DNA from: Planctomycetota bacterium
Lineage (GTDB): Bacteria; Planctomycetota; UBA1135
Assembly: GCA_002705055.1 (NCBI GenBank)
Contig: PAHY01000033.1
Span: forward strand, 62,001-126,000
Direction: 5' to 3'
DNA: 64,000 bases
A model generated the notes under the pieces. It ran no database searches. It was not told the DNA's origin and was given only the letters and a program-made list of their open reading frames with translations. The number at the start of each line of letters is the position of its first letter. Position 1 is the stretch's first letter. A program made the translations under genes and the position numbers. This document shows, one piece after another, positions 51,701-60,571 of the stretch.

Positions 51701-54700
51701 ACGCGCGCGCTGGTTTCCGGCTCGGACTGCTGGCCGTCGCCACCACTCCAGCTCCAGCCGCCGTCCTCGTTCTGGCGGGCGATCAGCGCCACCGTCAGCG
51801 ACTCTGCGCGTTCGCGCAGCGCCTGCGCCTGGGGGTGTGCATTGCCCAGGGATTCGAGCATCGCCAAAGCGCGCGTCGCGCCCACGAGGCGCGAAGCCGT
51901 CGCCACCTGGGTGGAAACGATCCGCTTCTGGCGCAGCTCGTAGAGCGACGCGCGGTCCATGGCGGCGTCCACGACCAGGTCGGCGAGGTCGCTGCCAAAG
52001 CTCAGCTCCAGGATGCGGTCGCGGTAGTCGGCGCCAGCAGGCAAGCTGAGTTCAAACACGCTCTCGGAGCTGAGCACACCGCTGGCAAAGTCGGCGACCT
52101 CCATGCCCCAGGGACGCACCACGACTTCGTCGGCGGCGCTCGCCAGGAGCTCCGTCTCCCCGAATCGACCGATCGCCTCCAGCTCGAACCGCAGCGAGTC
52201 AATCAGCGGCACGCCGGCATCGAAGCCGAAGGAAACCTCGGCCTGGGAACCGGCCTCGACCGCGACCTGCATCGGCAAGGTCTGCTCGAAGCCCTCGTTG
52301 AGGATGCGCAGGCGCAGCTCGGCTTCGCCATCTTGCTCGGTCAGATTGTGGACCCGAGCCAGCACCACCGGGCGATCGCCTTCGGTGAGCGTCCGCGGGG
52401 TACGCATCTCAACGAAGAACGGCGCCCGCGAGATCAGCGATGCCGTGGCTTCGCCGAAGTGATCCTGTTCGCCCACACCGCGCGCGGTGAGGCGCCATGC
52501 CGTGCTGCGCTCAGGCATCGTGAAGCGCAGCTCAGCGAGGCCCTCGTCATTGGAGACGACGGCCGGGGTCCAGAAAGCGAGGCCATCGTCGATCCAGCTG
52601 ACCATCTCGCCGGCCGCGGCCTCTTCCATCTCGAACATCTCCTCGAGGCCAAGTCCGAACTTGTTGGCGTACTTGGCGCGACCACGGCCAGCGCGGCCGC
52701 CGAACTTCCCGCCAGCGCCGCCGCCGATCCCGATCGTCTCGTTCCACATCTCGCTGGCAAAGTCCGCGTTGGGATCGATGCGCGGCGCGGCGAAGTACGC
52801 CCCGGCCGAAGGCTCGAGACCAGCGCTCAGCCGCACCGATTCGCGTTCGACCGGCTCAAACGCATCGAAAGCCATCTGCTGCTGCAGCTCGGAGCGCAGG
52901 ACCGCGCGGTCCCGTTCCCACTCCTCGCTGGCCTGCGCCCGGCGCTGCTCCGCGAGCAGAACTTCGGCGATGTCCTCCGTCCGCCCTTGGTAACGGAACT
53001 CACAGGAGCTGGTGGTCTGGAAGCCGACGAAGCGCCGCGCGTCCTGCGCGAAGTAGCCGTCGATGCTCGGAAGACCTTCGGCAAACTGCGCGAAGACCGA
53101 CTCATCGACCACCGCCAGCGAGACCTCGGCGCGCACCGGGTTGCCGAGCTCGTCCACGATCTCGAGGTCGACGACCGCCTCTTCGCCCGGCTGGACTTCC
53201 TCCTGACGCGGCTTGACCGCGACGCGCAGGCGGCGCTCCAGCTCAAAGTCGCTGGCCGCCGTGTGGAAGCGGTTGCCATCCATCAGCGCGAGGCTCAAGC
53301 GGAAGTTCGGTGCGAGCTTCGCGTCCATCACCAGGGACAGCGGATTGACTCCCTGCTCCAGTTCCAGCAGGCGGTACTGCAGGATGCGCTCTCCCTCGAG
53401 GGTGAGCAGCGCCAGCCCGGACTCGGTGCGGTTGACCAGACGAAGGTCCAGGTCAGAGCCGACCGGAAGCGTGTTGCTGTCCGCGAGGATGCGCAGCCGC
53501 TGCGCATCGGCCTCGCCGGAGACGAACAGCGTCGTCTCGGCGACCACCGGGTTCCCGAAGCGATCCAGACCCCGCGCGCGGACGATGTAGTTGCCGCCCT
53601 CTTCCAGCTGAAGCGGCAAGGAGGCTTGGCCGCGTTCGTCGGTGGAGACCTCTGCTTCGGTGGTGGTGATGTCTGCCCAGCCACCCTGTGCATTCAGGAC
53701 GCGATGCAGCACCTCGACCGCCAGATCGCGCGCGACCGGTTCGCCCGCGGCGTCGCTGGTGAAGAGCTTGACGTCAAAGCTCGAGCCCGCCAGGACCACC
53801 GTGTGGTCGGCGCGCAGCCCGATCGAGTAGCCCAGCTCGGAAACTGGAACACCGGCGCTGATCTGCACCCCTTCTTCGGGGAGCGCCGCCGAAACCTGCA
53901 GGAAGCGCGAGCCGACGAGGTCGCGCGTCTCCACCTGGAACGGGAAACGACCCTCCGCATCGGTGCGCGCATGAAGCTCGCGGCCATCCGGCAGGCGCAG
54001 ATGCAGCGGCGTGTCCACGATCGGTTCGCCGTAGTAGTAGTTGGCCTGAGCGACCCCGTGCACCACCTCGCCGCGGTAATAGACCGGCTGGTCAAACTCG
54101 ATGTCGAGGGCGACCGTCTTCAGCTCAAACTCCTGAACCTGGAAGCGGCCCTGGTAAGTCGCGCCGGATGGGCGCGACAGACGCACCGTCCAAGTCCCCA
54201 GCGGCGCCGCCAGCGGCAGGATCAGCTCATCGTGCACCGTGCCGAACTCGCTCAGCGCGAGTCGCCGCGAACGCACCAGCCGGCCCTCGCTGTCCAGCAC
54301 CTCGGCGAGGTACTCGGTCCCCGCTTCGAACCCAAAGCGACCGTCCACGACCTCGCGCAGCACACCGCGCCAATGAACGCGCTGGCCCGGGCGATAGGCG
54401 CTGCGGTCGGGGTAGACGTAACCGCGCGGCTGCAGGCCCTGCGACAGGCTGAGCGACGCGACCGACAGACCATCCGACGCGTAGTGGCCGTCCTCCTGCG
54501 CGAGCACGCGCAGCTCGGGGCGCTCCACCAGGTCAGAAAGTTCCAGACGTGCGACGCCATCGCGCGCGGTCTCGAGCACGTGCAGGCTCGGCGCACCCCC
54601 GGCGGGATCCGGCAGCGCAAGCAACACTTCCACACCCGAGGCGGGCTTCTGCTTGACCATGTCCTGCACGTAGACGAAGAACTCGCGGCGCGAGGACTTC

Positions 54701-56778
54701 ACGATCATGTCCAGATCGCTGCGCACGACCAGCGTCGTGGCGCGACGCTCGCCGTCATCGACCGAAACCGCCCAGACGCCCGCCTCTTCGATCGGCAGAT
54801 CGATCTGCTGACGAATCGGCTTGTACTCCTCGTAATCCTCCACCGCGACGGTCAGCGTGCGATCCGCCGCGATCAGATCCAGGTCGAGATCCTCGATGCG
54901 CTGGTGCGTCAGATGCTTGCGGAAGTACGCCTGCAGGTCGAGGCGGTACAAGCGCACCGTCAGCTCCTCGGTGTTGCGCAGCTGCACCGCCACCTGGGCC
55001 GTCTCATGGCTGCGCCACACGCGCGGCGTCTCGACCGCGAGGGTGGTCTCGGTCATCGCCGCCAGGCGCTCGCGCGCGGCATGCTGATGCGCGCCAAAGT
55101 TGCACTGGGTGTAGGCGTGGATCGCCTCTTCCAGTTCCTGGAGTTCGTTCTCGTACAGCACCCCGATCGAATAAAGCGCATGCGAGGCTTCGTTCGTGTT
55201 CGGGTACTTGCGCGCGAGACGCTGCCAGGTGTCGATCGCCGAGCGCCAGGAAGGCAGGGCCTGCTCCTGCGCGTCGGGCTGTTCGCCCAGCAACGCGCGC
55301 GCCTCATCGGCGTGCATCTTGCCCAGATCAAAGGCGATCCGGCGGGCGCGCGGGTCGAGCGGATACTTGACCAGGAAACCCTGCCAAGCGATGCGAGCAG
55401 CAACCCACTCCTTCCTGGAGCGATGCAGCTCGCCGATCGCGTATTCGGCGTCGATGGTCGCCTGCTGCGCTTCCGCCCACTCGGCGCCGGTCGGGTAGCG
55501 ACCGACGTAATCTTGGAAGACCGGGATGGCCTCGGCCGGCTGGCCCAGCGCGACGAGCATCTGGCCTTGGCGGAACAGCGCCAGCTGGCGATAACGCGCG
55601 TTGCCTTCGATCGTCTCCTGGTCCAGTCCTTGCGGATCTTCCCAGGCGATCATCTTCGCGTAGGCCGCGCGCGCTTCTTCAAAGCGCGCCGCCTCGCGGT
55701 AGGCCTCGGCGATGTCGAAGTGGGCGCGCCCCACCTGCCGGTGCTCCGGCATGGCCTGAATCAGACGCTCCAGGGCTGCGACGCGCAGCGCGAGCTGCTG
55801 GCCATTGCCGCTGTAGGTCTGAGCAATCGCGTAGCGCGCGCGTCCTTCGTACTCGGCGGCCTGCTTGCGCGTTTCCTCGTCGGCGCTCTCCAGGAAGCGA
55901 CCCAGTTCCTTGGCGAAGCCGTCCGCTTCCCCGGCGCGGGCATCACTGAGAAGCGCGACCAGATCTTCCAGCGCGTAGCGAGACGGCAGCGTCTCGCCCA
56001 GCTGCTTCAGCACTTCGGCGAGCTGCAAGCGAGCTTCCAGAGCGCGCAGCCCGGTCACCTCCAGCTTCTCCCCGAACTCGGCGAGGTAGACCTGCCAGGC
56101 GCCGCGCGCGGCGTTCCAGTTGGCCAGCTTCTCGGCGCAGTTCGCGATGCCCCAGGACGCCTCCGCGCGCTGCGCGGGCGGGACCTCGAGCTCGAGTACC
56201 TTCTGGTACAGGGTCCAGGCGCGGCCGTATTCCGGCTCGGGCATGCCCGGCTGGTTCGGATCGCGCGGCGTTGCCAGGAGCCGAGCAAAGCGCAGATAGA
56301 TCTCCGCCAGCTCGCTTTGCCGCTCCGCCGAAAGCAGCCGCTCGGCCTCGGCCTCGTAGATCGCCTCGGCTTCCGCCATCCGCCCGGCGGCGCGCAGCAG
56401 ATCGGCGCGGAAGAAGCGCGCCTTGTGCACCCAGGGCCCTTCGCCGAACTCGGCCTGGACCCGATCCAGCGCCCGCAGCGCCTCGTCCATCCGATCGCCC
56501 TCGGCGAGCACGCGCGCCTTCAGATAGAGCCAGCCGTCCGCCTGTTCGGCGTCGCGCTCGATCAGCGCGTCCAGCTGGCGCAGCGCCTTCGAGGTCTCGC
56601 CGGACATCATCGCCTGACGCAGCGCCTCCGGAATCGGCGGCAGTCCGTCCTGAGCCTGCTGCTCCTCGGCCGGCCGCGGGTCCTCGGCCGAGTTCTGCGC
56701 CGCCCCGAGGGCCTGGCTACTCCCGGACAGAGCGAGGATCAGAAGAAGAAAGAACCGGCAAATGAGCGATTGGTACAT
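48703..56778 (-). CDS. Giant secreted TPR/alpha-2-macroglobulin-family protein
   Basis: 2691 residues from ATG 56778, with a signal peptide (FFLLLILALSGSSQALG). Residues about 50-600 are TPR-like helical repeats. Macroglobulin-type beta domains follow, including the Gly-rich GIGGGAGGKFGGRAGRGR insert and the A2M signature region around WIDDGLAFWTPAVVSNDEG. A helical domain (NEDGGWSWSGGD) resembles the thioester-domain barrel, but the CGEQ/CLEQ thioester motif is absent. Residues about 2110-2450 are again TPR-like, and a last macroglobulin-like beta region ends with ERKGVSVGQTRAK. Thioester-free bacterial A2M proteins are thought to trap or inhibit peptidases, or act in cell-surface complexes; the role here is unknown. 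Confidence 0.85.
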   Translation of the reverse strand: MYQSLICRFFLLLILALSGSSQALGAAQNSAEDPRPAEEQQAQDGLPPIPEALRQAMMSGETSKALRQLDALIERDAEQADGWLYLKARVLAEGDRMDEALRALDRVQAEFGEGPWVHKARFFRADLLRAAGRMAEAEAIYEAEAERLLSAERQSELAEIYLRFARLLATPRDPNQPGMPEPEYGRAWTLYQKVLELEVPPAQRAEASWGIANCAEKLANWNAARGAWQVYLAEFGEKLEVTGLRALEARLQLAEVLKQLGETLPSRYALEDLVALLSDARAGEADGFAKELGRFLESADEETRKQAAEYEGRARYAIAQTYSGNGQQLALRVAALERLIQAMPEHRQVGRAHFDIAEAYREAARFEEARAAYAKMIAWEDPQGLDQETIEGNARYRQLALFRQGQMLVALGQPAEAIPVFQDYVGRYPTGAEWAEAQQATIDAEYAIGELHRSRKEWVAARIAWQGFLVKYPLDPRARRIAFDLGKMHADEARALLGEQPDAQEQALPSWRSAIDTWQRLARKYPNTNEASHALYSIGVLYENELQELEEAIHAYTQCNFGAHQHAARERLAAMTETTLAVETPRVWRSHETAQVAVQLRNTEELTVRLYRLDLQAYFRKHLTHQRIEDLDLDLIAADRTLTVAVEDYEEYKPIRQQIDLPIEEAGVWAVSVDDGERRATTLVVRSDLDMIVKSSRREFFVYVQDMVKQKPASGVEVLLALPDPAGGAPSLHVLETARDGVARLELSDLVERPELRVLAQEDGHYASDGLSVASLSLSQGLQPRGYVYPDRSAYRPGQRVHWRGVLREVVDGRFGFEAGTEYLAEVLDSEGRLVRSRRLALSEFGTVHDELILPLAAPLGTWTVRLSRPSGATYQGRFQVQEFELKTVALDIEFDQPVYYRGEVVHGVAQANYYYGEPIVDTPLHLRLPDGRELHARTDAEGRFPFQVETRDLVGSRFLQVSAALPEEGVQISAGVPVSELGYSIGLRADHTVVLAGSSFDVKLFTSDAAGEPVARDLAVEVLHRVLNAQGGWADITTTEAEVSTDERGQASLPLQLEEGGNYIVRARGLDRFGNPVVAETTLFVSGEADAQRLRILADSNTLPVGSDLDLRLVNRTESGLALLTLEGERILQYRLLELEQGVNPLSLVMDAKLAPNFRLSLALMDGNRFHTAASDFELERRLRVAVKPRQEEVQPGEEAVVDLEIVDELGNPVRAEVSLAVVDESVFAQFAEGLPSIDGYFAQDARRFVGFQTTSSCEFRYQGRTEDIAEVLLAEQRRAQASEEWERDRAVLRSELQQQMAFDAFEPVERESVRLSAGLEPSAGAYFAAPRIDPNADFASEMWNETIGIGGGAGGKFGGRAGRGRAKYANKFGLGLEEMFEMEEAAAGEMVSWIDDGLAFWTPAVVSNDEGLAELRFTMPERSTAWRLTARGVGEQDHFGEATASLISRAPFFVEMRTPRTLTEGDRPVVLARVHNLTEQDGEAELRLRILNEGFEQTLPMQVAVEAGSQAEVSFGFDAGVPLIDSLRFELEAIGRFGETELLASAADEVVVRPWGMEVADFASGVLSSESVFELSLPAGADYRDRILELSFGSDLADLVVDAAMDRASLYELRQKRIVSTQVATASRLVGATRALAMLESLGNAHPQAQALRERAESLTVALIARQNEDGGWSWSGGDGQQSEPETSARVMQALAAARTLGIPVAAQAADRGTQYLLASFQAASQRENERKAVLLYALALHGRGDFGTANRLHRLRNELSPAALAYTALALLEMDRRPMAVEIAELLATKVDGQQGASVVANRAFHRSRLEMTALAALVLQEAMPRSEATRQAMDWLLDHRPWFEDRGRGIATAAVANWVAASQPEPGDVSVIVEIDGSSMEIELKKGEFNGFSTDGIDADRVRVRLEVRGRSRPYFQATLRAFTRDLSERSHRDFRVTRHLYEAEQPLYAGRRIQTGFGVLERSGEGWHNEVSELERGGASRVNLQWYHSPRDLREESDWPYLAMRVPLPAGTHVLPDSVRGNFDRFQIRDHELVVYLGQHRGSGWMEYKLIGTVPGSYRTLPVRIDDLADPSRFALGQPAELTVLPRGRASTDDYRATPDELYHLGLAALEQGDEEMAYGLLTQLYDGFGSNLRDRNLAMAAGKLLFLAIDRGTANEVVRYFEVLKEKDPALNIPFDKVLSVGRAYRELEEYERALLIFRATIEESFGKDLKVAGTLEAQGEPSGAIGVLERLWLEFPDLPVVVETYLTLSDKLLTLAPRAHEVPGLVASKLGRAELTKAGIALLQRFLAIYHEDPLAPEAGLNLVAAFLDLEDFETGVVLAQEFSGRYAKPRFKDAFRYSEAVAQWYLGKEDNAVRTLRNIVEARYEAPDGSTKPSENRELALYILAQIHHAKRKFDEAAEYYSQVETVFADAREVLAGFRAKQIGFDEVTEVQPGKAAEIELRYRNIGEAELLVYRVDLMTLYLRERNLSQITAVNLAGIAPTQRKQVKLDSETGMREAKEQVRLKLDDPGAYLVICRGDELHTSGLVLVSDIELEVEEDLGARRLRIQALDRKKEGFVRDVDVRVVGSQGGDFVTGRTDPRGMFVAEGVAGTTTVIARYDDHHYAFFRGTRVGPPPPATPSTPSTPGQSGAPRTQGLQQLEAGDYLDNVFRFNVENQAGRAQRLSEEMQRERKGVSVGQTRAK

Positions 56779-56951
56779 TCCTGAAAGCTTGTTTCTGGGC
56801 GGGCGGGGCGCTTCGGGCGGAGCGCGGTTCCAGCCTAACGGGTGGAGGCCCTGCCTGGGTTCGACCCTTTCCCAACGCCGAGGCCCGCCGCGACTTGGGT
56901 GCATTTCCGGCTCCGGGCAGAGGACGCTGGAAATCGTCCCCTCCCCCGATC

Positions 56952-56957
56952 TAGACT
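56952..56957 (+). promoter_or_regulatory. -10-like hexamer TAGACT
   Basis: TAGACT lies 7 nt before the GTG at 56965 of the MarR-type gene. It supports that start over the earlier ATG at 56842. Confidence 0.5.
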
Positions 56958-56964
56958 CGCCCCC

Positions 56965-57627
56965 GTGATCAGTCCCTCGAAGCCCAGCAAGGCCCTGGCC
57001 CCGGTCGACTCGCCCCCGGCGAAGACCGAGTCAGCCGACGCCAAGACGCTCGCCGAGCGTCGCGGTGTGGACCCTGCCGTGCTCGAGGAACAGGCCGGGC
57101 AGCAGACCGAGGCCAAGCCGGCCCGTCAGCTCAGCGAGCCCCCGCAGGTGCAGCCTGAAACCCGGGCCGCCTCCAGCTCCGCCGCGCGCGAAATCGGCGG
57201 CAATTGCATCGGCTTCCGTCTGCGCCTGCTCGACCGCGTGGTGGCGCGCATCTATGACGATGCATTGCGCGCACATGAGCTGCGCCGCACCCAGCTCGAC
57301 CTGCTGGCCGCGCTGCAGCGCTTTGGCCCGGCCTCGCCGGCCCAGCTGATCCGCATCCTCGGTCTCGAGAAGTCTTCGCTGTCGCGCAATCTGCGCCGAC
57401 TGATCAAGCGCGACTTCGTCGCCGAGCTGCCCGGCGCGGATCGCCGCTGCCATCTGCTCGACCTCACCGAAGATGGTCACCGTCAGCTCAGCTCGGCCCT
57501 CCCGGATTGGCAGCGCGCCCAGACCGAGGTCGAACAACTACTCGGCGACGAATCCGGCGAAGCGATCCGTCGCATGGCGCGTCACTACTGGCAGTCGACC
57601 AGCCAGGCGGAAGAGTCCGCCCGCTAG
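56965..57627 (+). CDS. MarR-family-like winged-helix transcriptional regulator
   Basis: 220 residues from GTG 56965. The first 80 residues are Pro/Ala/Glu-rich and likely disordered, unusual for MarR. The winged-helix core reads AHELRRTQLDLLAALQRFG, ASPAQLIRILGLEKSSLSRNLRRLIKRDFV and the wing ADRRCHLLDLTEDGHRQL. MarR proteins bind palindromic operators as dimers and often sense aromatic or oxidative ligands. The gene ends with a 4-nt overlap against the convergent DUF389 gene. Its target is unknown. Confidence 0.8.
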   Translation: MISPSKPSKALAPVDSPPAKTESADAKTLAERRGVDPAVLEEQAGQQTEAKPARQLSEPPQVQPETRAASSSAAREIGGNCIGFRLRLLDRVVARIYDDALRAHELRRTQLDLLAALQRFGPASPAQLIRILGLEKSSLSRNLRRLIKRDFVAELPGADRRCHLLDLTEDGHRQLSSALPDWQRAQTEVEQLLGDESGEAIRRMARHYWQSTSQAEESAR

Positions 57628-58613
57628 ATCCACCAGGCGATCGCGAGCGTCGCCAGCAGGGACGCGCCCCAGAAGATCAGCGCGGCATGCGCAAGCCGCA
57701 CGGATGCGCGCTGCTCCCACCAGGTGCGCGGCCGCACGCGACGCCAAAGGAAGACGCACACGGCCGAGAGGTTGACGCACACCACGTTGGCCCAGATCAG
57801 CATCGCGGCCCGACCGGCGAGCGCGAACTCACCTGAGGTCAGGAACAGCGCCGCCGTCGCGAGCGGCGGCAGCAGCGCGACGGCGACCATGACCCCGACT
57901 AGCGTGGCGGACACACCCGACGTGAACGCCAGCGCGCCCGCGGCGCCGGAAGCCAGCGCGAGCAGCAGGTCGGATGGACTGACTTTTGCGCGCGCAGCGA
58001 GCTCGCCGATGCTGGGGTCGGCCTCGTAGACCAGGCCGAGCACGAGCACCGACAGCAGCGCCAGCACCACTCCTTCCAGGTTGCGCACCAGCGACTGCCG
58101 CAGCAGCTTGCGATCGCCCAAGGTCGTCGCCAGCGCGAGCGCCATGTTGGGACCCAGGAGCGGCGCGATCACCATGGCGCCGATCACGACCGCGGGACTG
58201 TCCTGGACCAGTCCGATGGTCGCCACGATGGCCGAGAGGACGACCGTGGTGCGATAGACCGGGCCGCCTTCCACGCTGGCGCGCAGCGTGGCTTGCAGCT
58301 CTTCGCGGGCAATCCGCCTCGCTTGCTGGGCCTTCTCCTCATCGCTGGGCGATTCGATCTGCTCGCCTTGGGGCGTCGGCAACACCGCCGCGACCGGCAG
58401 CACGACTGCGTGGAAGCTGATGTCGCCGGACAGCTGCTTCTGCAGACCATCCAGCACGGATTCGACCTCGTCCGCTGCGACGACGATGCGATGCAGCGAA
58501 CTGCCATCGGGGCCATCGAACCAGCTCCAGATCGGCACCCGCTCCCCCAGCACTTCCTTGAGAATCTCTCGCCCCCGTTCGGGGAGGCGAATCTCGAGGC
58601 AGCGCTGCGTCAT
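57624..58613 (-). CDS. DUF389 (TIGR00341) inner membrane protein
   Basis: 329 residues. An N-terminal soluble domain (about 100 residues) precedes the DUF389 membrane core with VVLSAIVATIGLVQDSPAVVIGAMVIAPLLGP, the hallmark of the family, and several further helices. The function is not established; members resemble transporters. It may be co-transcribed with the upstream peptidase gene, but it has its own TAAACC element 6 nt before the ATG. Confidence 0.88.
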   Translation of the reverse strand: MTQRCLEIRLPERGREILKEVLGERVPIWSWFDGPDGSSLHRIVVAADEVESVLDGLQKQLSGDISFHAVVLPVAAVLPTPQGEQIESPSDEEKAQQARRIAREELQATLRASVEGGPVYRTTVVLSAIVATIGLVQDSPAVVIGAMVIAPLLGPNMALALATTLGDRKLLRQSLVRNLEGVVLALLSVLVLGLVYEADPSIGELAARAKVSPSDLLLALASGAAGALAFTSGVSATLVGVMVAVALLPPLATAALFLTSGEFALAGRAAMLIWANVVCVNLSAVCVFLWRRVRPRTWWEQRASVRLAHAALIFWGASLLATLAIAWWI

Positions 58614-58619
58614 GACCGG

Positions 58620-58625
58620 GGTTTA
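58620..58625 (-). promoter_or_regulatory. -10-like hexamer TAAACC, overlapping a stop codon
   Basis: TAAACC lies 6 nt before the DUF389 ATG; its TAA is the stop of the upstream M28 peptidase gene. The last base departs from the TANNNT pattern. Confidence 0.35.
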
Positions 58626-60134
58626 CTCCGACTCGGACTGCGAAGCGAGCGCCGCCTGCTCGCAGTTGGCGAAGATCGACAGCCAGTACGCCATCGTGAC
58701 CGCGCCGAGCTGCAGCTCGCGCGGGTTCACGTTGTCGAGCCGGTCGAGCGCGCTGTGGTGGTAATCGAAGTAGCGCTCGTCGTTGACCTTGAGGCTCGAG
58801 ACAAAGCAGCCGTAATCACGCAGCGGCCCGATATCGGCGCCGCCGCCGCCGGCGAACAGGCGCTCGGCGCCGACGGATGACAGCGGGAAGCCGAGGGGCT
58901 GCAGCCGATCGATCACATCACGCGGCCGAGCGAGACCGATGCCGCGCGGGCCGAGACCGCCGCTATCCGATTCCATCGCCACGAAGTGCGCGCCCCCCTC
59001 GCCGTGCTTGGCCGCGTAGCCGCGTGCACCCGCCAGCCCGTTCTCCTCGTTGGCGAACAGTACAACGCGGATCGTGCGCCGCGGGCGGAAGCCGTTTTCG
59101 ATCAGTAGGCGTGCGGCCTCGACCGATTGCACGCAGCCGGCGCCGTCATCGTGCGCGCCGACCCCGGTCTCCCAGGCATCGAGGTGTCCGCCGACCACGA
59201 CAAGCTCATCGCGCAGGTCGCCGCCGGGAATCTCGCCGATGACGTTCCACTGTTCGACGTCCGGCAGGGTCTCGGCTTCCAGCTCGAGCGTGACGCGCAC
59301 GGTTCCCTGCTTCAGCGCGGCCGAGAGTTTGTCGGCCGAAATCAAGCCCAACGCGGCGGCCGGAATCTTGTCGCCGTCTTCGTCGTAGCCCATCGCCCCG
59401 GTGTGCGGGTAGTCGTCCAGCTTGGTGCTCATCGAGCGCACCAGCACGCCGACCGCGCCGTGCTTGACCGCCTCGCGCGCGCCCCGGGTGCGCTGGCCGA
59501 CCGCTTCACCGTAAGCGGCGCCGGTGGTGCGCGCGGTGGCGCGCATCGGCCGATTGAAGAACGCGATCTTGCCGCTCAGCGCGTCGCCGATGTCGGCCAG
59601 GCCCTCAAGGCCGTCGACCTCAACCACTTCCGCGGTGATCCCACCCGGGCCGGTGCCGATCGTGCCGCCCAAGGCGGTGACCGCGAGATCGATCCGGCTG
59701 CCATCGGCAGCCTCTGCGACGCAGCGCTCGACCTCGCCGCGCACCCAGCGAGGCACCATGACGGGCTCCAGCCGGACGTTCTCCAGTCCAGCCTGGATCA
59801 TCGTGTCGAAGGCCCAGTCCGCCGCCTTCTCGTAACCCGCCGAACCCGACAGCCGCTTGGGGGCCACGGTGCAGAGCTCGGTCAGGTACTGCCAGGCGCG
59901 GCCCGACGACAGACCGCGGTCGAGCAGCCAGTTGCCGCGCTCGCGCAGCTCTTCATCGGCCGGGATCGACATGGCCGCGCGATCCCACGCGCCGGTCGGC
60001 GGCGCAGCGCCGCCCGCCGGGGCTCCGGCTTCGGGCTCTTCGGCCTGAGTCGGATTCCCTTCCGCCTCGGCGCCCGTCTCATCGGAACACGCGCCGAGCA
60101 GGCCGAGAAGCAACAGGAGGGCGGCGTTTCTCAT
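58623..60134 (-). CDS. Lipoprotein M28-family zinc peptidase
   Basis: 503 residues. The signal RNAALLLLLGLLGACSD has a lipobox (LGAC); a short acidic linker follows. The di-zinc M28 core reads VVVGGHLDAWETGVGAHDDGAG, then VLFANEENGLAGARGYA and FVAMESDSGG, with a late His in FDYHHSALD. A PA-like inserted domain sits between N-terminus and core. It hydrolyses peptide N-termini or gamma-carboxylated substrates outside the cytoplasm. Starting at ATG 60134 excludes 190 antisense-like codons of the track ORF. Confidence 0.9.
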   Translation of the reverse strand: MRNAALLLLLGLLGACSDETGAEAEGNPTQAEEPEAGAPAGGAAPPTGAWDRAAMSIPADEELRERGNWLLDRGLSSGRAWQYLTELCTVAPKRLSGSAGYEKAADWAFDTMIQAGLENVRLEPVMVPRWVRGEVERCVAEAADGSRIDLAVTALGGTIGTGPGGITAEVVEVDGLEGLADIGDALSGKIAFFNRPMRATARTTGAAYGEAVGQRTRGAREAVKHGAVGVLVRSMSTKLDDYPHTGAMGYDEDGDKIPAAALGLISADKLSAALKQGTVRVTLELEAETLPDVEQWNVIGEIPGGDLRDELVVVGGHLDAWETGVGAHDDGAGCVQSVEAARLLIENGFRPRRTIRVVLFANEENGLAGARGYAAKHGEGGAHFVAMESDSGGLGPRGIGLARPRDVIDRLQPLGFPLSSVGAERLFAGGGGADIGPLRDYGCFVSSLKVNDERYFDYHHSALDRLDNVNPRELQLGAVTMAYWLSIFANCEQAALASQSESE

Positions 60135-60143
60135 CACGCCGCG

Positions 60144-60149
60144 ATCATA
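60144..60149 (-). promoter_or_regulatory. -10-like hexamer TATGAT
   Basis: TATGAT, one base from the textbook TATAAT, lies 9 nt before the peptidase ATG at 60134. It fits in the 20-nt gap after the preceding gene. Confidence 0.5.
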
Positions 60150-60154
60150 GGCGC

Positions 60155-60571
60155 TCAGGCGCGACGCAATGCCTCGGCCTCGAGCTTCCGGGTCTCGGCC
60201 TGGCGATAGCGCGTGCGCATCACCGGATAGAGCCCGCCGAAGACGGCCGACATGATCAAACCCAAGAGCAGGAAAGGGTAGTAGACGACGTAAGGCTGGC
60301 CGACGAGGAGCCCGACCAGGCCCGCGGCGAGCAGAACCACGCCGACCACCGCCGTCACCAGGAAGGCCGGCAGGACAAAGCCGCGCCCTTTGCCCTGCTG
60401 AGCAAGCGGGCCGCCGACGCCGCCCAGGATGCCGCCCAGCACGCCGACGCCGGCGCCGCCATAGGCGCCCAGGTAGACGCCAAATTCCTCGGAGAACCAG
60501 GGCGCGACCTCGTTTGCGGCTTCGGTCTGGCTCAGGAGCAGGTCGGAAATCAGGGAGAGCGTGTCGATCAT
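60155..60571 (-). CDS. Small multi-pass membrane protein, unknown
   Basis: 138 residues with about three or four hydrophobic segments, including GAYGGAGVGVLGGILGGVGG (Gly-rich) and FLVTAVVGVVLLAAGLVGLLVG. A charged C-terminal helix (RYRQAETRKLEAEALRR) follows. It starts 4 nt inside the DUF2089 gene (ATGA-type overlap), so the two are coupled and may form a regulator-membrane pair. Family unknown to me. Confidence 0.72.
   Translation of the reverse strand: MIDTLSLISDLLLSQTEAANEVAPWFSEEFGVYLGAYGGAGVGVLGGILGGVGGPLAQQGKGRGFVLPAFLVTAVVGVVLLAAGLVGLLVGQPYVVYYPFLLLGLIMSAVFGGLYPVMRTRYRQAETRKLEAEALRRA

Noticed and set aside
49459-56784. 2441-residue plus-strand ORF opposite the A2M gene
   Set aside because: Antisense shadow. 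High GC and biased third positions keep the opposite frame open; its sequence is Arg/Leu/Ala/Gln-rich low-complexity with no domains, whereas the minus strand has a signal peptide and A2M/TPR content.
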